From Bacillota bacterium (GTDB taxonomy: Bacteria > Bacillota > Clostridia > Acetivibrionales > DTU013), in contig JAEZMC010000066.1 in the NCBI GenBank assembly GCA_023435805.1, positions 1 through 15,847 of the forward strand: a stretch of 15,847 nt of DNA. The letters are read 5' to 3'. The stretch's first letter is position 1, and each line of letters starts with the position of its first letter. Positions 1-6,515 of this stretch are shown piece after piece. A model generated the notes under the pieces. That model was not told the origin of the DNA. It saw only the letters and a program-made list of their open reading frames with translations, and made no database searches. A program made the translations under genes and the position numbers.

Positions 1-163
1 CTTCATTGCTTTTGCCGGATGTTGCGGCCGTTGAGCCGTTAACAGCAGCAGGGCCCGTCACATCCGAGCCAGCAGGCTTTCCACTCCCTTTGCCTTCAGA
101 ACCGCAGGATGTAAACAAAATAATAAAAACCAAAGCCAACCATACCGGAAATATGCGATGAAT
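1..163 (-). CDS. Putative spore/germination-associated lipoprotein, N-terminal fragment
   Basis: Only the first roughly 54 residues are visible; the gene continues past the left edge. The translation begins with a short basic stretch (HRIFPVW), then a hydrophobic core (LALVFIILF) and a lipobox ending TSC-GS, so it is probably secreted and lipid-anchored after signal peptidase II cleavage. A Gly/Ser/Ala/Thr/Pro-rich low-complexity linker follows. There is no ATG, GTG or well-placed TTG in frame: the frame is closed by TAG at 182-180. The start given is an ATT at 163-161, seven bases downstream of a run of six G (171-176) that would serve as ribosome binding site. It is the last gene of the germinant-receptor operon seen here, 55 bases after the small membrane protein. 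Function is not recognised. A Ger-associated lipoprotein role is inferred from position only. A sequencing error near the start is the alternative. Confidence 0.6.
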   Translation of the reverse strand, partial: MHRIFPVWLALVFIILFTSCGSEGKGSGKPAGSDVTGPAAVNGSTAATSGKSNE

Positions 164-218
164 ACGAATTCCCCCCGTCTATGGCGTCAATTATATCATT
201 TCCCTCCCTGCATTCCAA

Positions 219-395
219 TCACGATCTAAAAAAAAGCATGTAAATGGGAAGAGCCCATATTCCCAGACATACAAGAATAATCATAAAAGCACCGTATTTG
301 TTTTTACTTTTCCAGTTCCAAACAGCATAACTAACCGTGCGAACGGTTATCCACAAAAGCAAGATCGCCGTCAGTATCATTGTACCTGCCGACAA
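219..395 (-). CDS. 58-residue two-helix membrane protein, candidate germinant receptor D subunit
   Basis: This small gene starts with TTG (395-393) behind a strong purine-rich ribosome binding site (GGGGAGGG at 403-410) and stops with TGA at 221-219. The 58-residue product has two hydrophobic helices, about residues 5-25 and 35-56, joined by a short basic turn containing NWKSKNK. It lies 13 bases downstream of the receptor C-subunit stop, which suggests translational coupling. Known context: some GerA-type receptor operons in Bacillus carry a small two-helix D subunit that modulates receptor function, and the size, topology and position here match that pattern. The sequence alone does not prove homology because such short membrane proteins diverge fast. 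That it is a real gene is fairly sure; the D-subunit role is inferred. Confidence 0.7.
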   Translation of the reverse strand: MSAGTMILTAILLLWITVRTVSYAVWNWKSKNKYGAFMIILVCLGIWALPIYMLFFRS

Positions 396-408
396 TTCTA
401 TCCCTCCC

Positions 409-1677
409 CTATCCTACGGATCTGATCATAAGTCCGGAACGTCTCATCTTCAAATTGACGTCAACCTGAAATTCGGTATATTTATATTTGTCGAACCAAT
501 TATAGCTTTTCCATTCGTCCCAGGTACGAAAGCAGCCTTTCACATATCTTCCGATGCCGCAGACATCTGAATCAAACTCATCCGTAGTCCTCTTAAGGAA
601 TTTCAAAGTTTCTTCCTTAATCACCCTGCTGCCTTCCTGCTCCATGATACCTGGAAAATCTTCATAATCCCGGTTGCTCTGGATGGAGGTAAAATCCCCC
701 TCCAGGTCCAGATGAATTCTGGCTGTTACTCTTCCTCCTTCTAGATGAATACGGATGTCCGGTTTTTTTCTCTGCATGATATTCATAACTACAATATCCC
801 CTTTTTCCATTTTATCAGGAATGGTCCAGTAAGAATAACGGTAGTCTCCTTTGATCATCAGATAACAAGAGGCCTCGGCGCCGCTCATCGTTCCTGTCAT
901 TTTTCCATTTTTGAAAACGGCCATCCCCATCACTTCATTTTTCCCCTGAGAGACAATTGGGGTGCTTCCGGCTTCATATTGGCCTTCCAGCCTTTTTCCA
1001 CCGGTGCTTGCATTCTGTTCTTCATTCCTGATCGCATCTGTGCTCTTGTATCTGCCTAAATCGGATAGAATGGCCACTGGTTCTATACTGTCCGATTCAA
1101 AGGCGTTATAGAAATCATGCATGTTCGTGTTGGGGTAAAAGGAAGTGGATTCTTTCCCCAAAAGCAGTTCGAAATATTTGGACGGGTTGTTCTCAAGTGT
1201 CGGTTTTACGTTCTTTAAATACTCTTCGGCAGTTCCGTTTGATATGACAACATAAATATCGGGTCTGAATTCTCTTCCCCTTTGAATACCCTTCAGATAT
1301 TTCTTCAAGTCGGTTTCCGCCAGTTTTCTGGATATGACCACCACCTTTGCATGAGAGGTGTTGATTTCTTTGCTGACCGTGTTGTTGATAAGATTGAGGG
1401 CTGTATAAAGCGACGGCGCGTCTACAGTGATCATGTAAGAACTCGTCCCCTTTCCCCCTCCTTCTTCCTCACCGCCTCCCTTGCCGATTGCAAGCGGCAC
1501 AGCCAGCTGAAGCGTCAGTCTGAGACTGTCCGCTGTGCCTGTATCCAGGCCTATGGCAAGCGGGTAGGCCAGATCGTCAATTTCACGTTCATCATAGCAG
1601 CCTGACAGCATCATGGTGAAAAAAAGTAGTGCCAGCACTGCCAGCATTCTCATCCTGCGCCTTTTTTTTTGCATCAT
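409..1677 (-). CDS. Spore germination protein, Ger(x)C family lipoprotein (receptor C subunit)
   Basis: This is the C subunit of a GerA-type nutrient germinant receptor, a lipoprotein on the outer face of the spore inner membrane. The 422-residue length is normal for the family. Residues 1-26 form a basic then hydrophobic signal peptide with lipobox LSGC (Cys27 is lipidated), followed by the family-typical YDEREIDDLAYPLAIGLD. A Gly/Glu-rich loop lies near residues 68-78. The C-terminal half carries the long alternating strands and helices expected of Ger(x)C. The ATG overlaps the B-subunit stop in an ATGA arrangement (1677-1674), so the two are translationally coupled. The paralogue (gerA, gerB or gerK type) and the germinant cannot be assigned from sequence. 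Confidence 0.95.
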   Translation of the reverse strand: MMQKKRRRMRMLAVLALLFFTMMLSGCYDEREIDDLAYPLAIGLDTGTADSLRLTLQLAVPLAIGKGGGEEEGGGKGTSSYMITVDAPSLYTALNLINNTVSKEINTSHAKVVVISRKLAETDLKKYLKGIQRGREFRPDIYVVISNGTAEEYLKNVKPTLENNPSKYFELLLGKESTSFYPNTNMHDFYNAFESDSIEPVAILSDLGRYKSTDAIRNEEQNASTGGKRLEGQYEAGSTPIVSQGKNEVMGMAVFKNGKMTGTMSGAEASCYLMIKGDYRYSYWTIPDKMEKGDIVVMNIMQRKKPDIRIHLEGGRVTARIHLDLEGDFTSIQSNRDYEDFPGIMEQEGSRVIKEETLKFLKRTTDEFDSDVCGIGRYVKGCFRTWDEWKSYNWFDKYKYTEFQVDVNLKMRRSGLMIRSVG

Positions 1678-2780
1678 GCCTTCCCCCTCTCTTTTCTGCG
1701 TTCCTTTATAAAGGCTATTGCAAGTATCAGGCCTGAAAATACAAAGGTCATAAGCCAGGCAATTGAGCTGTAAAAAACCGTCTGTGATTTTATAACCGTT
1801 ACCAGATTCTGCGGTATGAAAGTAGCGGAGAATACCAATACAGCGAACGGAAGTATCAGTGGACGCAGGTATTTTAACCCTGCTGCTTTGGAAAACACAT
1901 ATACCAACAAATAGAAGGTTGCGCTAAGGTACAGGAAGGCTGCCATCGCCCAGATGAATACAAATATCGACTCAATCCGCTCAAAAAACCGGCCGAGGTT
2001 GATAAGGCGCGCCATTTGGTAAATCGGCAAAAAGGGTTCCGTATTGAAGGGATATTGAAAGGTCAGGATATAAAAAAGGGAACCGGCTGTCAGCAGCACG
2101 GCGCTTACAGCGATTGTCACATAGCCTGTGGACCGAACATTTTTATAGTTTTTCAGGAATGGAGGCAGCAGGAATAGAATGAACAATTCTCCAAATACCG
2201 ACACCTTGAAAAAGCCTTTTCCAAATATGTTATTGGGTCCGGTACCGAATATTGGCAGCAGGTTGGTAAAATCCATCCGGGGAATGACACCAATCAGAAT
2301 TGCAATGTATCCTGCTGTTATAACAGGCACGATAATGGCATGAAACCGGACAATGGCTTCCATGCCGAGGAAGCTGCCGATTATAATACCGGACAAAAAG
2401 AACATCATCACATAGCTCAACGGGGAGAAAGGCAGCGACACGACCTTCATCTCTTCAGTAAACTCCCGCAGGACCATAACCGTCAAATAGAACAAAATTG
2501 CGGAAACAACCAGACCCGCAATTATTTTCAGCCACTTGCCGCCTGCATATTCTGCAATATCGAGCAGGTCTTTCCCCTCAAACCTTTTGAGTAATTTCAG
2601 CAGCACCGCGAACATGACAAATGCAAGCAGGCTGATATATATCGTCATGATCCATCCTGCGTTTCCTGCATCCTCTACGGTCATCCTGGTAAAAAAAAGA
2701 AATAGCTTGGTGCAAATCAGATTAATAAGTAGTGCAGTAGCTTCCCACCTGCCGAATGAAATCCTGTTTTGCATCTGCAT
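1674..2780 (-). CDS. Spore germination protein, Ger(x)B family permease (receptor B subunit)
   Basis: This is the integral-membrane B subunit of the germinant receptor. It belongs to the spore permease family within the APC superfamily and is thought to bind the germinant in the inner spore membrane. The product is about 368 residues with roughly ten hydrophobic segments, the first after the amphipathic N-terminal motif NRISFGRWEA. The start is uncertain. The frame stays open to a GTG at 2792 and ATGs at 2789, 2780 and 2774. I chose ATG 2780 because the AGGTG at 2794-2790, overlapping the A-subunit stop, then lies nine bases upstream. The gene is packed directly after the A subunit and its stop overlaps the C-subunit start, as usual in ger operons. 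Confidence 0.93.
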   Translation of the reverse strand: MQMQNRISFGRWEATALLINLICTKLFLFFTRMTVEDAGNAGWIMTIYISLLAFVMFAVLLKLLKRFEGKDLLDIAEYAGGKWLKIIAGLVVSAILFYLTVMVLREFTEEMKVVSLPFSPLSYVMMFFLSGIIIGSFLGMEAIVRFHAIIVPVITAGYIAILIGVIPRMDFTNLLPIFGTGPNNIFGKGFFKVSVFGELFILFLLPPFLKNYKNVRSTGYVTIAVSAVLLTAGSLFYILTFQYPFNTEPFLPIYQMARLINLGRFFERIESIFVFIWAMAAFLYLSATFYLLVYVFSKAAGLKYLRPLILPFAVLVFSATFIPQNLVTVIKSQTVFYSSIAWLMTFVFSGLILAIAFIKERRKERGKA

Positions 2781-2793
2781 GCAATGCATCACC

Positions 2794-4500
2794 TCATTTT
2801 AGTTTATTTCGTTTCGCCTTCCAGCCCATGCTGGTTTTATCCTGCTTCCACACATTTTTAGTATCGAGATAGTCCGGCCTGTGTTCCATTTTCCATTCCG
2901 GCGCTCTAAACAACGCATTTCTTACACTTTTTGGGTATTTTGGCCCAAACGGAGCCATATAGGGTACTCCAAACGATTTCAAGCTGGTCGACCAGACGCC
3001 CAGCGCAAAAAGACCCGCAGTGATACCAAGAAAGCCCGCAAGGGCGCTCAGCAGTATAAAAGCAAACCGCAAGATTCTGATGGAATAGCTGAGAGAATAA
3101 TTGGGTATGGCAAAAGACCCGATTCCTGTGACTGCAACAATAATAATCAGTATAGGACTGACGATGCTGGCCGCCACTGCCGCCTGCCCCAATATTAAAG
3201 CACCGATTATGCCCAGCGTAGGTCCAATGGGTCCCGGCACTCTTATACCAGCTTCACGTATCAATTCAAATGATATTTCCATGATCAGCAATTCAACAAG
3301 AGAGGGGAACGGAACTTTTTCACGGGATGCTTCGATGGCAAGCAGCAAATCCGTCGGTATCATTTCCTGGTGGTAGCTGGTGATCGCAAGATAGATTGCT
3401 GGCAGCAGCAAGGCCAGGAACAACGCAATTAGCCTGATAAATCTTAAAAAGTTGGCGTAGGGAAATCGAATGTATTCATCCTCAGCCGAATACAAAAGCT
3501 CATTTGCTGTTGTCGGAACAACCATTACATTGGGCGAGCCGTTGACGGCAATGGCTACTCTGCCATTCACCAGCATGGAAGATACGTAATCCGGTCTTTC
3601 TGTTGAAATGATTTGTGGAGATGGGTATACGGTACTGTCCTCGATCAGCTGCTCCAGTTCACCAGAGTCCAGCAGATAATCCACACCGATGCTTTCCAGT
3701 CTGCGCCTTACTTCATTGACAAGCCGTTCGTTGGCAATATCCTTTATATACAGCATGGAGCATGGGGTCTTGCTTACTTTTCCTATCGACATCCCTTCGA
3801 CGATGAGGTCCTCATCCTTCAGCCTTTTGCGTATCTGGGCGGTATTGGTCCTCAACAGCTCATTGAAAGCTTCCTGCGGACCCTGAATCACAATTTCATT
3901 ACTGGGTTTTTCTATACCCCGGTGATCCCAGCCCTTGACATCAGCCGCAAAGCATATTGCAACACCGTCGGCAAATAGCCCACATCCCCCGTAATTGATT
4001 TCATCAATCACTTTGCTGTAAGCCCGTTCCAGCTTAATCTGGCAGTGCGGCAGCAGCTGTCTTGCGATGAAATCCTCAAGCTGGCCGGCATTTTCCATGA
4101 TCTCCATGGATGAAGCCACCATCAAGGGTTTCAAAATATAATTGTTGATCACTTCCCGATCCGTCATTCCGTCAAAAAATATGATAAACGCCTTCACAGG
4201 CCTGTCTTTGTACTGGATATCAAACTCACGCAACACAATATCGCTGTTCACAGGGATACTGTAAACTTCCTTCATATGATCTAGGTTTTCTTTAATATCG
4301 CTGCTGATTGCATCGGAGGGCTCGGGATTCTTTTCTTCCTCTGCCTTCATAGCCGCCTTTTTCTTTTTCATCCTGTCCTGGTCGCCGGCGCTGCGCTTTT
4401 TACCCGGCCTGTTGTTTGCCTGTTTTAGTGTGAATTTCTCCTGTTTTTCCGGTTCTTTAAAAAGCATCAGACGTTCGAGCATATCCCTGATTGATGTCAA
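2794..4500 (-). CDS. Spore germination protein, Ger(x)A family (receptor A subunit)
   Basis: This is the A subunit of the germinant receptor. Known GerA-type A subunits form the oligomeric membrane channel that releases ions when germinant binds. The 568-residue product has a lysine-rich hydrophilic N-terminus (KKKK near 45-48), a soluble domain at about 72-340, and a membrane domain with helices near 353-373, 424-445, 446-466 and 475-500. The family signature is clear: a PFPSLVELL stretch near 398, REAGIRVPGPIGPTLG near 415-430, then GALILGQAAVAA. The start is TTG (4500-4498) with GGAGGG six bases upstream. The ATG in that spacer is out of frame and stops at once. It follows the 3D-domain gene by 38 bases and precedes the B and C subunits, so all are probably one transcript. 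Confidence 0.95.
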   Translation of the reverse strand: MTSIRDMLERLMLFKEPEKQEKFTLKQANNRPGKKRSAGDQDRMKKKKAAMKAEEEKNPEPSDAISSDIKENLDHMKEVYSIPVNSDIVLREFDIQYKDRPVKAFIIFFDGMTDREVINNYILKPLMVASSMEIMENAGQLEDFIARQLLPHCQIKLERAYSKVIDEINYGGCGLFADGVAICFAADVKGWDHRGIEKPSNEIVIQGPQEAFNELLRTNTAQIRKRLKDEDLIVEGMSIGKVSKTPCSMLYIKDIANERLVNEVRRRLESIGVDYLLDSGELEQLIEDSTVYPSPQIISTERPDYVSSMLVNGRVAIAVNGSPNVMVVPTTANELLYSAEDEYIRFPYANFLRFIRLIALFLALLLPAIYLAITSYHQEMIPTDLLLAIEASREKVPFPSLVELLIMEISFELIREAGIRVPGPIGPTLGIIGALILGQAAVAASIVSPILIIIVAVTGIGSFAIPNYSLSYSIRILRFAFILLSALAGFLGITAGLFALGVWSTSLKSFGVPYMAPFGPKYPKSVRNALFRAPEWKMEHRPDYLDTKNVWKQDKTSMGWKAKRNKLK

Positions 4501-4538
4501 CTCATACCCTCCCTGCTCTTTGACAATATATTACATGT

Positions 4539-5384
4539 CTATAGCTCCGTGTTCATTACGTCTCCTGTACCCAGCTTCACCAGGTAAACGTCCCATTTTC
4601 TCGATCCCAGCTGCATTGCAAATTGTTTGTCCAATACCGAAAAGTCAAATCTGTACTTGCCTTTGATTGCGCTGCCGGTATCCATTGCCACCGTGTACCC
4701 GAGCCCTTTTATATAAAAAACCGTTCCGAAAGGCCAGTAGCGGTTGTCAATGGCAATCGACACTCCCGGTATGATCGGCTTGCCCGAATTCGTAATCCCT
4801 TTGTCGTTGCCGCATTCCTCCTTGCTGGGCGTATATGCCGTTCCGAGGAACTTACCCAGATATTTGCCCCTTTTAAGCGTATCCCGGGGTTTGAGCGGGT
4901 CAAATAACGAATAATTTTGCGGCTTGACACCGACCGAAGCAGCTATCTTCAGTGAATTTTGCAGTGCAATATTGTCATTGGCCAAATCCTTGTTCTGTTT
5001 TACCAGATCACTGTTCTGCTTCTTCAGTATTTCCAGCTGCCTTGACAGATCCACGCTTCCTCTTGACGCCTTGTTATAATTCTCCTCAAGCTGTCTTCTT
5101 TCTTCCTCCAGACGGTTGAATTTATCCAGCAGAGCGGTATCTTCACTGGTAAGCTGTTTTCTTGCCTGCCTTTCCGTCTCAAGTATTCCATATGCTCCAG
5201 TCAGATCGTTTTTTATTTCACCGTACGATTCTAAAAGCAGGAAATGATTCCCGCACAAAAATATTACGACAACGAACATTACAGCCACAGCCCATGCATA
5301 GCCATTTGATTTTCTTCTGTATAACCGGTAATACCTGTTATTTTTTTGAGGCTGAATACTGCGATCCGATTCAAACCCCGTCAT
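4539..5384 (-). CDS. Membrane-anchored coiled-coil protein with C-terminal 3D (lytic transglycosylase-like) domain
   Basis: The 281-residue product has a basic cytoplasmic N-terminus, one transmembrane helix (about 29-50), a long charged coiled coil (about 55-148) and a C-terminal 3D domain (about 178-272). The three signature aspartates are Asp213 (IAID), Asp235 (AMDTGSAIKG) and Asp247 (RFDF). Known 3D domains are double-psi barrels related to MltA and YuiC that act on peptidoglycan glycan strands, so a cell-wall or cortex enzyme facing the outside is likely. I chose ATG 5384 because AGGAGGG lies six bases upstream; the frame stays open further but lacks a better start. It is the first gene of the operon that continues with germinant receptor A, B and C. 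This links a possible cortex-acting enzyme with germination. Confidence 0.88.
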   Translation of the reverse strand: MTGFESDRSIQPQKNNRYYRLYRRKSNGYAWAVAVMFVVVIFLCGNHFLLLESYGEIKNDLTGAYGILETERQARKQLTSEDTALLDKFNRLEEERRQLEENYNKASRGSVDLSRQLEILKKQNSDLVKQNKDLANDNIALQNSLKIAASVGVKPQNYSLFDPLKPRDTLKRGKYLGKFLGTAYTPSKEECGNDKGITNSGKPIIPGVSIAIDNRYWPFGTVFYIKGLGYTVAMDTGSAIKGKYRFDFSVLDKQFAMQLGSRKWDVYLVKLGTGDVMNTEL

Positions 5385-5438
5385 ATAAAGCCCTCCTCTT
5401 ATTGAAGCAAAATTGCTTAACAAACGACATAACTGCCA

Positions 5439-5445
5439 TATTATG
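5439..5445 (-). promoter_or_regulatory. Possible forespore sigma (F/G) -10 element before the germination operon
   Basis: Reading the minus strand, CATAATA matches the sigma-F/sigma-G -10 consensus (CATWMTA). It lies about 55 bases upstream of the 3D-domain gene start. Known GerA-type operons are transcribed in the forespore by sigma-G. No convincing -35 (GHATR) stands at the expected distance; AGATG at a short spacing is the nearest. A housekeeping-like TATAAT lies just upstream but has no -35 either. Weak support. Confidence 0.3.
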
Positions 5446-5596
5446 GTCTATTATATTATCATCTGTTTTTCGACTCTTTATTCATTTTATAGGTTTTAGA
5501 TACATCCGGCAGGTTGAAATTGGTTCCGATTCCAGACTAAACTGCACAAATGCCGCTCTGGAAAAGTACTATATTATCAGAAAGGTTGATGGCATT

Positions 5597-5884
5597 ATGA
5601 ATTGTTTAAGTTCAATTTCACCTCTCGAACTGACTCTGTTGGGTATACTGGTCGGCTTAATCGCCATTGCCGAGCTGAATACCGATGAATTGAATGTAGT
5701 GGGCAACTGGTTGATCGGTGTAGGCGGCATCATGATCATAGCCGCTTCCCAGGGCGGTTATCTCAGCAGTTTGCAGCAGGGACGCTTCAAAGAGGATATG
5801 CTGAGAAAACAGATGGATTTGTTGCGGCAGGAGGTTATGTCTATTTCCGGAAAGCAAAACACATGTGATATGAAGTATAAATAA
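5597..5884 (+). CDS. Small two-helix membrane protein of unknown function
   Basis: The product has 95 residues. Two hydrophobic segments (about 12-27 and 37-54) flank the acidic turn ELNTDELN, followed by a charged amphipathic C-terminus (about 62-85) that could lie on the membrane or oligomerise. I chose ATG 5597. The frame is open much further upstream, but that part overlaps the divergent 3D-domain gene and has no coding character. The ribosome binding site (AAAGG at 5581) is rather far from the ATG, so the exact start is uncertain. It is transcribed divergently from the germination operon and sits just before tRNA-Pro. The two-helix layout resembles short conserved hypothetical proteins of Clostridia, but no function can be assigned. 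Confidence 0.75.
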   Translation: MNCLSSISPLELTLLGILVGLIAIAELNTDELNVVGNWLIGVGGIMIIAASQGGYLSSLQQGRFKEDMLRKQMDLLRQEVMSISGKQNTCDMKYK

Positions 5885-5888
5885 AGCC

Positions 5889-5918
5889 TTTACAACAACA
5901 CTTAAATTGTGCTATAAT
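5889..5918 (+). promoter_or_regulatory. Sigma-A type promoter of tRNA-Pro
   Basis: TTTACA (5889-5894), an 18-base spacer and a perfect TATAAT (5913-5918) lie 14 bases before the mature tRNA 5' end. The -35 matches five of six consensus bases. It begins right after the stop codon of the preceding small gene, so the tRNA does not depend on that gene's transcription. Confidence 0.8.
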
Positions 5919-5932
5919 TCAAACTGCGCTAT

Positions 5933-6010
5933 CGGGGTGTAGCTCAGTTTGGCTAGAGTGCTTGCTTGGGGTGCAAGAGGTCGCGTGTTCAAGTCACGTC
6001 ACTCCGACCA
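5933..6010 (+). tRNA. tRNA-Pro (anticodon GGG)
   Basis: A full cloverleaf can be drawn. The acceptor stem pairs CGGGGTG with CACTCCG (one G-T wobble). The D-arm starts TAGCTCAG. The anticodon stem CTTGC/GCAAG holds the seven-base loop TTGGGGT, with anticodon GGG at 5968-5970. The T-arm pairs GCGTG with CACGT around TTCAAGT (one G-T wobble). Discriminator A and an encoded CCA (6008-6010) follow. The GGG anticodon reads proline codons CCC and CCU. Confidence 0.97.
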
Positions 6011-6011
6011 T

Positions 6012-6058
6012 GCGGAGTGTCCTTAAAGGATTAAAATATCCTATAAAGGGCACTCCGC
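6012..6058 (+). terminator. Strong hairpin directly behind tRNA-Pro
   Basis: A 13-base-pair stem with one G-T pair joins 6012-6024 (GCGGAGTGTCCTT) to 6046-6058 (AAGGGCACTCCGC). An inner five-pair stem AGGAT/ATCCT (6027-6031 with 6038-6042) continues it. The bases after it (TTGTTTATGTT) are only moderately T-rich, so this is probably a terminator with a weak U-tract or a 3'-processing signal. Its 3' arm repeats the tRNA acceptor 3' strand. Confidence 0.6.
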
Positions 6059-6163
6059 TTGTTTATGTTCAAAACACGTTGGCACCTGAAACGGCTTTAG
6101 CATTTTTAGGGTATTTCGATTATACATTATTTTACACGGCGTTCCAGCCAGCCCAGAAACGCG

Positions 6164-6191
6164 AAAAGCGGGTCTCGTATATGAAACCCGC
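6164..6191 (-). terminator. Terminator behind the 54-residue membrane protein gene
   Basis: On the minus strand GCGGGT pairs with ACCCGC (6186-6191 with 6168-6173), extended by further partial pairing inside, and is followed by TTTT. It lies 37 bases after the stop of the small membrane protein gene and would end the transporter/desulfurase transcription unit. Between this hairpin and the tRNA hairpin (6059-6163) I see no gene. Confidence 0.55.
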
Positions 6192-6227
6192 AATTTCTCT
6201 GCTGCATATATTTATCAATTGTACTGC

Positions 6228-6392
6228 TTAAGGTCTTTTTCCGGTCACAAGCACATAGATGACATAGGCTACAAAAGCCAGTATGGCTACAGGAAGTACG
6301 ACGGCAAGTGTAAACTTCAGCAGCTTCAGTGCGATGACTGCCAGTATCAGTATGACAGCTACGGAAACAATAGTCTTCAATACATTACCCAT
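6228..6392 (-). CDS. 54-residue membrane protein of unknown function
   Basis: ATG (6392-6390) has a GAGGAG ribosome binding site about eight bases upstream, and the stop is TAA (6230-6228). The product is almost entirely hydrophobic: two helices (about 5-27 and 29-49) and a basic tail TGKRP. It follows the cysteine desulfurase by 123 bases and ends before a terminator, so it is either the last gene of that unit or stands alone. The good ribosome binding site and the clean two-helix pattern make it a likely real gene. The function is not recognised. Confidence 0.7.
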   Translation of the reverse strand: MGNVLKTIVSVAVILILAVIALKLLKFTLAVVLPVAILAFVAYVIYVLVTGKRP

Positions 6393-6485
6393 TCAAATCA
6401 CTCCTCATTATCATTTTACAGCTCATCCGGCATACATATTCCTGTTTGCCGAAAAGATCGGGTGTTTTTCGTATCTGATAATAAA

Positions 6486-6503
6486 TACGCAATTCGATGC
6501 GTA
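6486..6503 (-). terminator. Weak hairpin after the cysteine desulfurase gene
   Basis: TACGCA and TGCGTA form a six-pair stem around a six-base loop, 13 bases after the desulfurase stop. On the minus strand it is followed by the T-rich TTTATTAT. The stem is short, so it may be a leaky terminator or an mRNA end stabiliser. Confidence 0.35.
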
Positions 6504-6515
6504 ATGTCTAATAAA

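Noticed and set aside
5162..5596. N-terminal extension of the 95-residue membrane protein gene to a 240-residue frame
   Set aside because: The extension overlaps the divergent 3D-domain gene and the shared promoter region and shows no protein-like pattern. ATG 5597 begins the hydrophobic, coding-like part.
5962..6231. Open frame through tRNA-Pro and its 3' hairpin
   Set aside because: It starts inside the tRNA and covers the hairpin stem; no coding evidence.
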